NCBI RefSeq assembly: GCF_000715075.1
Contig: NC_134094.1
Coordinates: forward strand, 80,429,120 to 80,493,119
DNA length: 64,000 bases
Direction: 5' to 3'
DNA from: Nicotiana tabacum
Lineage: Eukaryota; Streptophyta; Magnoliopsida; Solanales; Solanaceae
In this document: positions 1 to 11,113 of the stretch, piece after piece
Layout: the number at the start of each line of letters is the position of its first letter
Position numbering within the stretch: the stretch's first letter is position 1
Made by a program: the position numbers and the translations under genes
Notes under the pieces: model-generated
The model's database searches: none
What the model was told of the DNA's origin: nothing
What the model saw: the letters and a program-made list of their open reading frames with translations, nothing else

Positions 1-845
1 TACTCATACTTTGGTTTGAAGAAAATGAAGAAGAAAGACTAATTAAACTCATAATGAAAGATTAAAATGGCTAAATCTATTGTATAATACACCAAAGCAA
101 AGTAAACTTCCAACAATGGCAAAGAAAAATGGCTACAGTAATTGCAGAGGTTCAAACTTGACCTAATTTTGTGAAACTCGTCTATTTATACAAGGCTAAA
201 AAATAAAAATACCCCTCGGGAGTTTCTGCGGCCGTATAATTCAATGTCTGGTACGCAGATTTCTTCATCTGACAGGAGCAAGAGTTCTGCGGCCGCACAA
301 TTCTGGACTGCAGTCGCGAAGCAGCTTTTCTGCAGTCTGCAGATTTAGAACTGCGGCCGCAAGACAATCTTCTGTGGTCCGCAATGTTAGGGTTGCAGCC
401 GCAAGGCTATCTTCTACAGCCGCACAAATATTGTGCGGTCCGCAATTCACCGAGGTCCTAGACTTGGAAATTTGCATACTCTCTCATCTTGAATCCTAGC
501 CCAGCTTTTGTGATCGCACAATTTATGTGCGGTCCGCATTTTGCACAATTATCTGCAGATTTTTTCCTCTTTGGTTGCGGCCGTAGATGGAATTCTACGG
601 TTTGCAATTTCTTCTGCGGCCACAGAATTCCTTCTGCAGACCGCACATTTTATGCTTTTGTGCCCCTTTATTGCCTTTTTCTTAGACTGCTCCTTTTTTA
701 GTTGGATTTCATCTCGGGAGCCCAACTTCTAGCATTCTTGCAATTTTGTACAATTTTATTAGTTCTGGGAGCACAATTCAATGCTTTTAGACTAAAACAA
801 AAGTTAAAAAATGCTAATAAGTAGTCAAAATCTCCACTTATTAGG
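1..845. repeat. Truncated LTR-like repeat with NotI-type dyads
   Basis: No credible gene is present. The stretch from about 225 to 650 is packed with the dyads TGCGGCCGCA and TGCGGTCCGCA and degraded forms; perfect ten-base palindromes lie at 288-297 and 352-361. A TATTTATA lies near 182-189, which reads TATAAATA on the minus strand, so this could be the upstream region of a minus-oriented LTR. The sequence changes abruptly near 845 into gypsy polyprotein. Short ORFs here only track the repeat. The LTR assignment is an inference from analogy to the other LTRs in the window. Confidence 0.5.
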
Positions 846-1156
846 GTACATCCGATATTTCACATTTCCATGATTTGGAAGTACCGTGAGGACAACTCAC
901 ATATTCTAGACTTCAGCATGGTTCAGCTTGATGAGAATTTGGTCTCTGAGGAGGAGCGGGTGGCTATTCTAGCCCGGTAGGTTTGAAAGTTTAGACTGAA
1001 GAGTTTTCCTTCTGTGAAAGTGCAATGGAGAGGTCAGCCAATCGAGGCATCTACGTGAGAGTCTGAGTCCGATATATGGAGTACATACCCTCACCTTTTA
1101 CCAGTCCGGGTACATTTCTATGTTCGTAACAGGACGATGTTTCTTGTAGAAGCGGA
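846..1156 (+). pseudogene. Ty3/gypsy pol C-terminal fragment (integrase tail, chromodomain-like)
   Basis: Translation of the plus strand from 846 starts VHPIFHISMIWKY and runs through the acidic segment and the motif VKVQWRGQP typical of the integrase tail plus chromodomain-like end of plant Tekay/Del-type gypsy elements. In-frame stops occur around 978-990 and near the ATWE-like block, so it is not functional. Everything upstream (integrase core, RT) is missing and replaced by an unrelated repeat at 845. Downstream it runs into an LTR that begins near 1160, the normal order pol to LTR. Confidence 0.8.
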
Positions 1157-1159
1157 GAA

Positions 1160-2973
1160 TTTGACGACCTTATAGGTCGTTTTAAGTACTAGCCTTCATT
1201 TTCATTTTTCGAGACCTCCATTAGCTTCATTTGATATTTCTTGATTGCGTACGCGGTCCGTGTCTTTTGTCCAGAAAACTTTTTACGTAAAAATTTGAAG
1301 AAAAGATAATTTTTGACTTAAAATGACATTTGAGTTGACCATGGTCAACATTCTTGGTAAACGACCTCAGATCTATGGTTTGATGATTATGATAGGTTTG
1401 TATAATGTTTTGGACTTGTATGCATGTTTGGCTGGGGTCCGGGGCGACCCGAGCGAGTTGCGGCACATTTTGTGGAAGATTGTAAAAAATGAACTTTCAA
1501 GTTGAAATTTTGGGTTTTATTGATCGATTCTCGTTATTTGATATTATTTTGATAATTTGAGGTAGCGAGCAAGTTTATATGATGCTATTACACTTGTGTG
1601 CATGTTTGGTTTGGAGGCAGAGGGGCTCGATTGAATTTCGGATAGGTGTCAGACCATTTTTGGACTTGTAGGAACTGCTGGTTTTTTTGCTTCTGGTGTC
1701 TTGTGCTTCGTGATCGCGAAGGGAAAAGGTTTGGGGGATGGGCTGGTACTCTTTGCGAATGCGAGAGGTAGGTCGCGAACACGAAGCTTTGGTGGGAGTA
1801 CCCTTTACGAACGCGACTCACCCTTCGCGAACGCGTTGACTTGGCGAACGTGTTGACTTGGCCACTGCTCTTCGAGAACGCGTCAGGTGCTTCGCGAACG
1901 TGAAGAACACCTGACGCCCAGCTAATTTAAAAGCTGAAAGTTGGGATTATTTCACAAAACACCATTTTTGAAAGCTAGAGCTCGGCCTAGAGGCGATATT
2001 GAAGAGATTTTCATCCCTACTTCATTTGTTAGTGAAATTTAACTTGTTTTAATGTATTTCCATAAACATTCATTATTTTTTAACCTTAATCTATGAATTT
2101 CATGGTAGAAATTAGGGGTTTTGGATAGAAATTAGAAAATTGAGATTTAGACCTCAAATTGAGGTCAGATTTCGAAACAACTCACATAACCGGGTTTGGG
2201 GGTGAATGGGTAATCGGGTTTTGGTCCGAATCTTGGGTTTTGACCACGCGGGCCCGGGGTTGAATTTTGTTGGCTTTTTTCAAATTCATTAAAGATTGAA
2301 TCGTTTTCACTCGTGGGTAATTTCTAAAGCTTATTTTGAATTGTTTGAACTATGTTTGGCTAGATTCAATTGGTTTTGAGGCTAATTCTAAAGGCAAAAA
2401 CGTGGTTGAGTTTGGTTGCGGAGTGAGGTAAGTGTCGTGATTAACCATGACTTGAGAGAATTAGAACCTGATTGATTTAATTGCTACTTGATTTATGTAA
2501 GGGGACGCCGTATACGTAAGGTGACAACTATATATGTGTAGTCACAGGTTAAGCATGTGGGTTGGGACATATATCCATTGTTTTCAATTATCTTGTGCCT
2601 TTATTTGCGTCATGTTATTACTTGTTAAATGCCTTAGTTGCTACGTGCTTTTACGTGTTTAATTCACGTCTTATCCGTTACATGTGCTAATTGCTTCCAT
2701 GTATCTATGTCTTAATTTATAACTCGTCATTACTTGCTATTTGACCTTGCGTGCTATTAGATAACTACTTTTATCTGCTTTATGACTTTAATTGTGTAAT
2801 TCTTTTGTTGCGTTTCATTTGGATTATGTGGTAGTTGGTTGTATATGTTAACTTATATTAGTATTGTGTGGGATCGGGTTGCACACCGCAACATATGTTA
2901 TTATTATTATTTGGGATCAGGTTGTACGCCACAATGGTAATTGTATATTTATATGCTGGATCGGTTGCGCGCA
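1160..2973 (+). mobile_element. Gypsy LTR, left part, split by a younger insertion
   Basis: The sequence begins TTGACGACC-TTAT-AGGTCG, matching the hairpin start seen at the other gypsy LTRs here, directly after the pol remnant. A cluster of TTCGCGAACGCG-like dyads lies at about 1730-1920, followed by a TATA-like TTTAAAAGC at about 1927. At 2870-2970 it carries GGATCGGGTTGCRCACCGCAAC repeats. It is interrupted at 2973/2974 by the minus-strand chromovirus and resumes at 13918, where the same GGATCGGGTTRCGCGCCGCAAC repeat continues. Confidence 0.7.
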
Positions 2974-5900
2974 TGTCACGACCTGGAATTCCCACCCTCG
3001 GGACCGTGATGGCGCCTAACATTTCACTTGCTTGGCAAGCCAACGTGAGCTATATCTATTAACCATTTTTAACAATTCTGTATTAAACGACAACAATAAA
3101 ACTGAACAGTCTAAAATAAAGTGATAAACTAATAAATGACGAAATTCAAATACAATCCCAGATCTGGTGTCACGAATACATGAGCATCTAGAGTACTACA
3201 AATAATGGTCTGTATAAAATATAACTGTTTGAATCTAAATAAACGGCTAAAATGATGTAGAAAGGACTTCAGGGCTACGAACGTCATCCAACTATACCTC
3301 AAGTATCTATTGATAGCTAGATCCGAGGAAACCTCACTCAACACAACTGGGACCAACTCTGGTATCTGCACAAGAAGTGCTGAGTGTAGTATAAGTACAA
3401 CCGATCCCATGTACTCTGTAAGTGCCGAGCCTAATCTCGACGAGGTAGTGGCAAGGCTAAGGCGGGCCACTTACAATAACATGTACGCAATAATAATAAT
3501 AATAATAATAACAGAAGATACAAGAATGGAAATAAAGTAGTTAACTCATAACAACGAACTCAAAATCCAACTACTAGAGAGCCCAAAATAACAAGACTTA
3601 TAAACTCATCTCAAATACCGAGGCAATTCAACAGTCACAAATAGATACAACTTACACAATCGGTTGCGGCGCTCAATCCGATCCCACCATATCATCATCT
3701 GCCAATATCATAATCCGTCCTTGTTCTGCCAATTCAATTCATTACTTTTTATTTTCGTTGCGGCATGCAACCCGCTCCCCAAATAATTTCAATCAACAAT
3801 AGCAACTCAACAACCAATATTTACAAGGATTTCTACATCAAGAGCGTAAATGTATGAGGAAATGAAGAATCACATAATAATCGAAGAATCTCTAATAACT
3901 AGAATGTCTCAACTTTACCAGCTCATCGATATCTACCAGTTAACAACTCATACAAGTGAAACTGCGTTATAGAAGGAAACAAATTTTACAAAACTATAAG
4001 ACAAGACATATGAAAATGGAAATATGCAAGTAAAGCAAGTGGAGACAAATAGCAAATAAAAAATGGAATCACGGAATAGATGGACTATTTAATACAAAGA
4101 TAACTAAATGACAATAACAATCATGGCATGAAAGTCAAATAAGCATGTAGCAATTAAGGCATGAAACAAGATATATTATGAAGTAACAAAAAAACATGGA
4201 AGCAAGTACATAACGGCGCATATACACTCGTCACCTCGCATATACGACGTTTTCCACGTAATTCACATAACATGTAGTTCAAGGGTTCCTAATTCCCTAA
4301 AATCAAGGTTAGACCCAACACTTACCTCACTTCGAAACTCAAGCAATCAATCAACCATGGCCTTGCCTTTCGAATAAGCCTCCAAACCAACCAAATCTAG
4401 CAAATTATTGACCAAATTATTCCAAATAAGTTTTAGTAACTACCCAAAAATGAAAGAGATTCAATTTAGATCATTTTATAAAAAGTCAACAAAATTCAAC
4501 CCCGGGCCCGCTTGGTCAAAACCCGAGATTCGGACCAAAAACTGATTACACATTCACCCCCGAGCCCGGTTATGTGAATTGTTTAGAAATCCGACCTCAA
4601 TTCAAGATCTAAATCTCAATTTTACAAAAATTCCCAAATTCTACACAAATCCCTATTTTCTACTAAGAAAATCCTAAATTTGATGTTGAAATCTCATGAA
4701 ATGTAATGGGTAATTGAAAAGAAATGGATTAAAGTCACTTACCAATGAATTTGGGAAGAAAGGTCTCTTGGAAAATCGCCTCTAGAGTGTTTAGCATTGA
4801 GAAATTGTGATAAATGAGCTAAGTCCCATTTTTCCCCTCTTTTACCCAGTTGCAGATGCCGCAATTGCGATGTCTTGTTCGCAATTGCGAACCCTATCAC
4901 AGAAGAGTAGAAGTCGCAAATGCAACATTTGACTCGCAAATGCGAACTCCCAACCTTCGCAAATGCGGACTATTCATTTGCAAATGTGAAGATAATTCAA
5001 GAACACACTGAGTCGCATATGCGACTCTGAGATCGCAAATGCGACCTCTAATAGTTCACAAATGCGAACATCCTCCTCGCAAATGCAAGGCTACCCAATC
5101 CAGCCTATGCTCGCAAATGCGAACACTTGCTCGCAAAAGCGAGGCTCGCAATTGCGAGCCAGACCTCGCAAATGCGAGATCTACATTAGAGCATAACATA
5201 AGTGCACGAGCTATTCCAATCTTAACCAAACTCATCTGAAACATGTTCGAAACTCACCCGAGCCCCTCAGGCTCCAAACCAAACATGCACACAAATGTAA
5301 TAACATCATACGAACTTTCTCGCACATTAAAATCACCAAAATAACATCTAAATCTATGAATCGATCCTCAAAATGAATGAAATTTCAAAGTGGAATTCAA
5401 GAACACTAGAATCACATTTAAACGTCTGAATCATGTCAAATCAATTACGAATTGAACCAAATTTTGCATACAAGTTTTAAATAGAAATACAAAACTATTC
5501 CAAGTTTCAACATCAAAATCTGAACCCGTTAGCTAAGAAGTCAACTTACGGTCCAACTTAGTAATTTTTAAACTTTCAAAAATGCTACTTTTTGGCAGAA
5601 TAAGTTAAAACAAGTTAGGGACTTCAGAATTCAATTCCGGGCATATGCCCAAGTCCCAAATCACGATAAAGACCTACCGAGATCGTCAAAATACTAATCC
5701 GGGTCCGTTTACACAAAATGTTGATCGTAGTCAACTCAAACCATTTTTAAGGCAACAATTAATATTTTCTTCAATTTTTCACATAAAGACTTCCGGAATA
5801 AGACACGGACTGTACACGCAAATTAAGAAAAGTTAAACGGAGCTAATTGAGGTCACAAAAATAGAGGCTAGATCTCAAAATGACCTATCGGGTCATCACA
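2974..5900 (-). mobile_element. 3' LTR of the chromovirus
   Basis: It aligns along its length with 11114-13917 and is slightly longer because of an (AAT)n run near 3490 and a block near 3775-3820 lost from the other copy. In minus orientation it starts TGTGATGACCCG and ends GGTCGTGACA. It contains GTTGCGGCRYGCAAC repeats at 3660-3790 and the TCGCAAATGCGA dyad cluster at 4855-5180, including an 18-base perfect palindrome at 5143-5160. Any ORFs in it are chance. Confidence 0.88.
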
Positions 5901-5917
5901 TTCTCCACCTCTAAAAC
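5901..5917 (-). other. Polypurine tract of the chromovirus
   Basis: Read on the minus strand this is GTTTTAGAGGTGGAGAA, immediately upstream of the LTR start TGTGATGACC. Position and purine content fit the plus-strand primer of an LTR retrotransposon. Confidence 0.7.
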
Positions 5918-5939
5918 AAACGTTCGTCCTAGAACGGAT

Positions 5940-7235
5940 GTAGAAAAGTACCTGGACTGGTGAAAAGGTGGGGGTATCTACTCTGCATATCGGACTCAGA
6001 CTCCCACGTAGCTGCCTCGATCAGCCGACCTCTCCACTGCATTCAAACTGAAGGATAAATCTTAGACCTCAACTTCTGGACCTGCTGGGCTAGAATGGCC
6101 ACCGGCTCCTCCTCGTAAGTCAAATCCTTGTCCAATTGGATTGCGCTTAAATCTAACACATGGGACGGATCACCGTGATACTTTCGGAGAATGGACACAT
6201 GGAACACCGGATGGACTGTTGATAAACTAGGTGGCAATGTAAGCTTGTAGGCCGCCTCACCCACTCTCTCAAGAATCTCAAAAAGTGCGATATACCTAGG
6301 ACTCAACTTGCCCTTCTTTTCGAACCTCATCACACCCTTCATGGGTGAAATCCGGAGCAAAACCCTCTCTCCAACCATGAATGCAACATCATGAAATCTA
6401 CAATCGGCATAACTCTTCTACCTAGACTGAGCTGTGCGAAGTCAATCCTGAATCATCTTGACCTTTTCCAAGGCATCTTGAACCAAATCGGTACCTAACA
6501 ACCGAGCCTCTCCCAGATCATACCAACCAACTGGCGAACGGCACCGCCTTCCATATAGTGCCTCAAAGGGAGCCATCTGAACACTCGATTGGTAGCTGTT
6601 GTTGTAGTCAAACTCCACAAGCGGCAAGAAATGATCCCTAGAACACCCAAAATCCATAATGCATGTATGAAGCATATCCTCTAATATCTTAATGGTGTGC
6701 TCGGACTGCCCTTTTTTTGGGGGGCGAAATGTTATACTCAACTCAACCCGTGTGCCTAACTCACATTGTACGGCCCTCCAGAAGTGCGATGTGAACTGCG
6801 CACCCCAATCAGAAATGATGGGCATCAGCACACCGTGCAGACAAAAAATCTCGCGGATATAGATGTATGCCAACCGCTCCGAAAAATAGGTAACTGCTAC
6901 TGGAATGAAATGCATCGACTTGGTCAACCTATCCACAATCACCCATACAATGTCAAATTTCTTCTGAGTCCATGGGAGACCAACAACAAAATCCATGGTA
7001 AAACGCTCCCACTTCCGCTCAAGAATCTCAAGCCTCTGAAGCAAACCACTGGGCCTATGATGCTCGTAATTTACCTGCTAGCAATTCAAACATCGAGCTA
7101 CATGCACAACTATGTCTTTCTTATTCCTTCTCCACCAATAATGTTGCCTCAAATCCTAATACATCTTGGCAGCACCTGGATGGATGGAATACCGTAAACT
7201 TTGGGCCTCCTCAAGAATCAACTCATGAAGACCAT
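5940..7235 (-). pseudogene. Chromovirus integrase with chromodomain-like tail
   Basis: The integrase core runs from about 7060 down to 6445. The three catalytic acids are visible in TMDFVVGLP, ISDWGAQF and GQSEHTIKILED, with the family block YNNSYQSSVQMAPFEALYG after them. The amino-terminal zinc-binding region (about 7235-7060) is broken by stops. The carboxyl part (6380-5990) holds MVGERVLLRISPMKG, VHPVFHVSILRKYHG and a chromodomain-like MQWRGRLIEAATWE after a stop. Stops between core and tail make it non-functional. The host-chromatin targeting role of the tail is known for the chromovirus lineage and is not shown here. Confidence 0.88.
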
Positions 7236-7354
7236 CCATATTGGGCACACAAATCCGACCCTGCATACGCAAAACCCCATCATCTCCAATGGTAACCTGT
7301 TAAACATCACCGTGCCGCCGTGTCCTTAAGGACAAGCAAATGGGGGTTGTCATA

Positions 7355-8245
7355 CTATCGCTCTCTGATGCGCTCACACAAAGAAGACCGAGAAACCGTG
7401 CAACCAAGAATCAGACTAGGCTCCGAAACATCTAACCTTATGAACTGGTTGGCCAAGGCCTGCACATCTGATGCTAGTGGTCTCTCACCAACAGGAATAT
7501 ATGCAAGGCTACCCATACTCACAGCCTTTCTACTCAAGGCGTCGGCCACCACATTGGCTTTCCTGGGATGATACAAAATGGTTATATCATAGTCTTTCAA
7601 CAGCTCCAACCACCTTCGCAACCTCAAATTCAGATCCTTCTGCTTGAACAAATATTGTAGACTTGGATGATCCGTGAATACCTCACATGACACGCCGTAG
7701 AGGTAATGCCTCCAAATCTTCAATGCATAAACAATGGCTGCCAACTCCAAGTCATGTACGGGGTAATTCTTCTCGTGAACCTTCAACTGCCATGATGCGT
7801 ATGCAATCACCCTGCCATCCTGCATCAATACTGCACCAAGCCCAACACATGATACATCACAATACACCGTATAGGATCCTGAACTCGTGGGTAATACCAA
7901 CACCGGAGCTGTAGTTAAGGTAGTCTTAAGTTTCTGAAAGCTTAACTTACACTTATCCGACCACCTGAACGGGGCACCTTTCTGGGTCAATCTAGTCAAT
8001 GAGGTTGCGATGGATGAAAACCGCTCCACGAACCGGCGATAATACCCCGCCAAACCCAGGAAGCTCTGAATCTCTATAGTTGAAGTAGGTCTAGTGCAGT
8101 TCTGAATTGCCTCAATATTTTTAGGATCCACTATAATGCCCTCTTCAGATACCACATGTCCCAAAAAGGCAACTGAGTCTAATGAAAACTCACACTTAGA
8201 AAACTTGGCGTACAACTGACTATCTCTCAGGATCTGAAGTACCAC
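7355..8245 (-). pseudogene. Chromovirus RT thumb/connection and RNase H
   Basis: An open stretch of 296 codons begins after the RT catalytic box. It contains [19 protein letters not shown] (end of RT), then RNase H with [36 protein letters not shown] and [10 protein letters not shown], and then the DALSRKA motif that precedes integrase. The RNase H acids are largely retained. It is separated from the RT palm by a stop near 8262, so it would not be made as part of an active polyprotein. Confidence 0.88.
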
Positions 8246-9058
8246 CCGAAGATGTTGCTCATGCTACTCTTGAATGAGGGAGTGGATCAAGATATCATCA
8301 ATGAATACGATTACAAAAGAATCCAAGTAGGGCTTAAATACCCGATTCATCAAATCCATAAATGTTGTTAGGGCATTTGTCAAGCCAAATGACATCACTA
8401 GGAACTCATAATGCCCGTACCGAGTCCGAAAAGCTATCTTAGGGACATCTTATGCCCTAATCTTCAACTGATGGTAGCCATATCACAAATCAATCCTCGA
8501 AAACACTTTGTCACCTTGAAGCTCAGCAAATAAGTCATCAATCCTCGGCAAGAGATACTTGTTCTTGATGGTCACTTTGTCCAACTGCCTATAATCTATA
8601 CACATCCTCATCAAGCCATCCTTCTTCTTCACAAACAACATTGGCGCACCCCAAGGCGAGACACTAGGCCTAATGAATCCTTTATCAAGCAAATCCTGCA
8701 ATTGCTCCTTTAGTTCCTTCAACTCGGGTGGCGCCATATGATATGGTGGAATAGAAATGGGCTGAGTGCCCGGAGCCAAGTCAATACAAAAATCAATATC
8801 CCTGTCGGGTGGCATCCCCAGCAGATCTGCAAGAAATCCCTCTAGAAACTCAAGCATAACAGGTACTGAATCCATGGAAGGAACCTCCGCACTAGAATCA
8901 CGAACATAGGCCAAATATGCTAGACACCCCTTCTCAACCATATGCCGAGCCTTCACATAATAAATAACTTTGCAACTAGAATGGCCAGGAGTCCCCCTCC
9001 ACTCTAATCGGGGCAACCCCGACATGGCTAAGGCCATCGTCTTGGCATGACAGTCCAA
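8246..9058 (-). pseudogene. Chromovirus reverse transcriptase (broken)
   Basis: The RT fingers and palm are clear: [59 protein letters not shown], then MSFGLTNA and the catalytic box FIDD near 8300. Stops interrupt it after RIDL (a CGA-to-TGA type change), after IRA and after SLIQE. The palm box itself is intact, so inactivation is by nonsense changes. The segment at 9058-8900 is the linker from protease. Confidence 0.88.
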
Positions 9059-9410
9059 TATAGCATGATAAGGCGACAGCTAATCCATGCGCAAAATAAC
9101 ATCAAAGTCCACCATATCAAGAAGTAGGAGATCTACACTAGTCTCAAGGCTCTCGATAGAAACCACACATGGGCGATAAACACGATCTACAATAATAGAA
9201 TCTCCTACAGGCGTGGACACATATACAGGAGCACTCAAAGAATCATGAGGCATAATCAGATATGAAGCAAAATAGGACAACACATAGGAATAAGTAGAGC
9301 CCAGATCAAATAGAACTGAAACATCTCTATGGCAAACTGGGACAATACTTGTGATGACGACGTCATATGAACCCGCCTCAGGTCTAGCAGGGAATGCATA
9401 AAACAAGGGT
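9059..9410 (-). pseudogene. Chromovirus aspartic protease
   Basis: An open frame of 108 codons (9406-9080) contains the active-site block LFDLGSTYSYVL, in which the usual D-P-G or D-S-G is D-L-G, and the later block PCVVSIESLETSVDLLLLDM leading to DFDVILRMD. A stop follows before the RT linker. It lies between gag and RT as expected for Ty3/gypsy order gag-PR-RT-RH-IN. Confidence 0.85.
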
Positions 9411-10051
9411 TTGTCCCTACCACTCTCATCTCCGCCCCTCAGGTGACCCCTAGCTGGTTGGCCTCCACCTCTAATGGCCTGACCTCTACCTCTAACAACT
9501 TGACCCCCGCCTCGAGCTGGCTATGCGGGTGGTAGAGCAACTGGTGCCGTCATGATGGCATGAGAACCCTGCTGAGGTCTGCTGCTCGTCAATCTAGGGA
9601 AATACCTTCTAATCTGACCTATGCTCCCACACTCAAAGCACTCTCTCTGCTGTTGAGGCTGCTGAAGCTGAGACTGACCCTAACGGCCCGGATAGCCGTT
9701 GTAGTAACTCTTAAGCGGTGATGCACTGATAAAAGCTATAGGTGCACTAAATGCTGGCTGCTCGGGACGAAACCCATAAGAACCACGACCGTCTAAAGCA
9801 TCGTGGGCTACCTGAAGAGCTGACTAAATAGGCCTAGGAGGATGGCCTCTACCAAAAGAACCTCTGTCTCCAGATGAGGCACCACTAAAGCCACCGAAAT
9901 GACGGGGCCTCTTCTCAGATGTCGACCCTCTATCCTGACCACGGACAATCTCGATCCATCTATCAATCTCTACGGCCCTTTGGAAAGAAATATCATCCCC
10001 CGTCTCCAGGCCATCTGAAGCCCGATGCCGAAGGAAAGACCATCAATAAAT

Positions 10052-10101
<50 letters not shown>

Positions 10102-10910
10102 GGAATCAACATAGCTGTATGACGGGCAGTTCCACAAATCTAGTGTCGTACTGCTGAAGGCACTCAACCTGCCTACGGTACTCCTCTCTCAAAGTGAAAG
10201 GAATAAACTTCTCCAGAAATAGTTGTGAAAACTGATCCTAGATAAGTGAAGGTGATCTGACTGGTCTGCTCCGCTCAAAATCCTGTTACCACCACTTGGC
10301 AGCTCAGTCATCTGAAACACTACAAAGACCACCCCATTAGTACCAATAATACCTATGTTGCGCAACACCTCGTGGAAACGGTCCAAGTAATCATGTGGGT
10401 CCTCAATGGGTGCACCGCTATAATGAACAGAAAAGAGCTTGGTGAAATTTTCCAACCTCATCAATCCTTCAGAAGACATCGTGGGCCTCTCATCGGGCTG
10501 TGTAGCAACTACAGACTAAACTACCCAACTACTAGAGCTGCCGAAGTCTTGTATAGGGGAGCCATCTGCTCTGGAGTGTGAGTGGTGGGAGTCTGTGCTC
10601 CTCCCCCAACCTGAGAGATGGATGGTGCCATAGGAAACGCTCCGGTCTGAGCCATACTCTCCATGAGTCTAACTAAGCAGACTAGAGCGTCCTGAAGTAC
10701 GGGAGTGGCTATGAATCCCTCTCCGACCTGAGGGGGTCCGACTAGTGCGGCCTGAACTGGGACCTCCTCCTCATGGTCAGTCTGAGGCTCTACCATGGGT
10801 GTTGTTGCTGCTCGTGCTCTAGGCTGAGCTCTGCCTCTACCTCGGCCCCTGCCCCTACACCTGGTAGTGGCTGCAACAGAGGGCTCCGGCTCATGTGTGA
10901 GTTCTCACCA
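9411..10910 (-). pseudogene. Chromovirus gag with damaged zinc knuckle
   Basis: Reading from about 10910 leftward there is a basic Arg/Gly/Ala-rich start, the block MVEPQTDHEEEVPVQAALVG (10796), and the capsid-like segments LENFTKLFSVHYSGAPIEDP and HDYLDRF (10450-10360). Near 9650-9610 the CCHC knuckle reads CFECGSIGQIRRYF, with the expected His replaced by Gln and the last Cys by Phe. Several frameshifts and stops, plus a 45-base (TC)n run, break the frame. Gag would form the particle; this copy cannot. Confidence 0.78.
10054..10098. repeat. (TC)n microsatellite inside gag
   Basis: An uninterrupted CT/TC dinucleotide run. On the minus strand it would read as alternating Arg-Glu in the gag frame. 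It is an expansion in dead coding sequence. Confidence 0.95.
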
Positions 10911-11098
10911 TCTGCAAGAGAACAAGAGTAGGACGGTTCAAACTTCAATAATGGAAAACAATCGCACCATAGAGAAAGAAAGAATTGAAATTTTCCTAAA
11001 GCCTTATAGCCTCTGAAAGATAAGTACAGACATCTCCGTACAAATCTTCCAGACTCTACCAAGCTTTCTCATGACTCGTGAGGCCTAGGAAACCTAGT
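10911..11098 (-). other. Chromovirus 5' leader between PBS and gag
   Basis: Untranslated leader of the element. It closely resembles the segment at 24060-24212 beside the other LTR (shared TTTCCTAAA, TAGCCTCT and CTCATGACTCGT blocks), showing the two elements belong to related families. No coding capacity is evident. Confidence 0.7.
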
Positions 11099-11110
11099 GC
11101 TCTGATACCA
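11099..11110 (-). other. Primer binding site (initiator tRNA-Met type)
   Basis: The plus strand reads GCTCTGATACCA, so the minus strand is TGGTATCAGAGC, the common plant LTR-element primer site complementary to the 3' end of initiator methionine tRNA. It lies three bases from the LTR edge. Confidence 0.93.
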
Positions 11111-11113
11111 ACT

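Noticed and set aside
4850..5185. CRISPR-like array of short palindromes
   Set aside because: The units are irregularly spaced, lack spacers of constant length and lie in a plant LTR; no cas-type gene is present.
6766..7197. 143-codon plus-strand ORF
   Set aside because: Shadow of the minus-strand integrase.
9970..10167. Arg-Glu repeat protein
   Set aside because: Produced by the (TC)n run in decayed gag.
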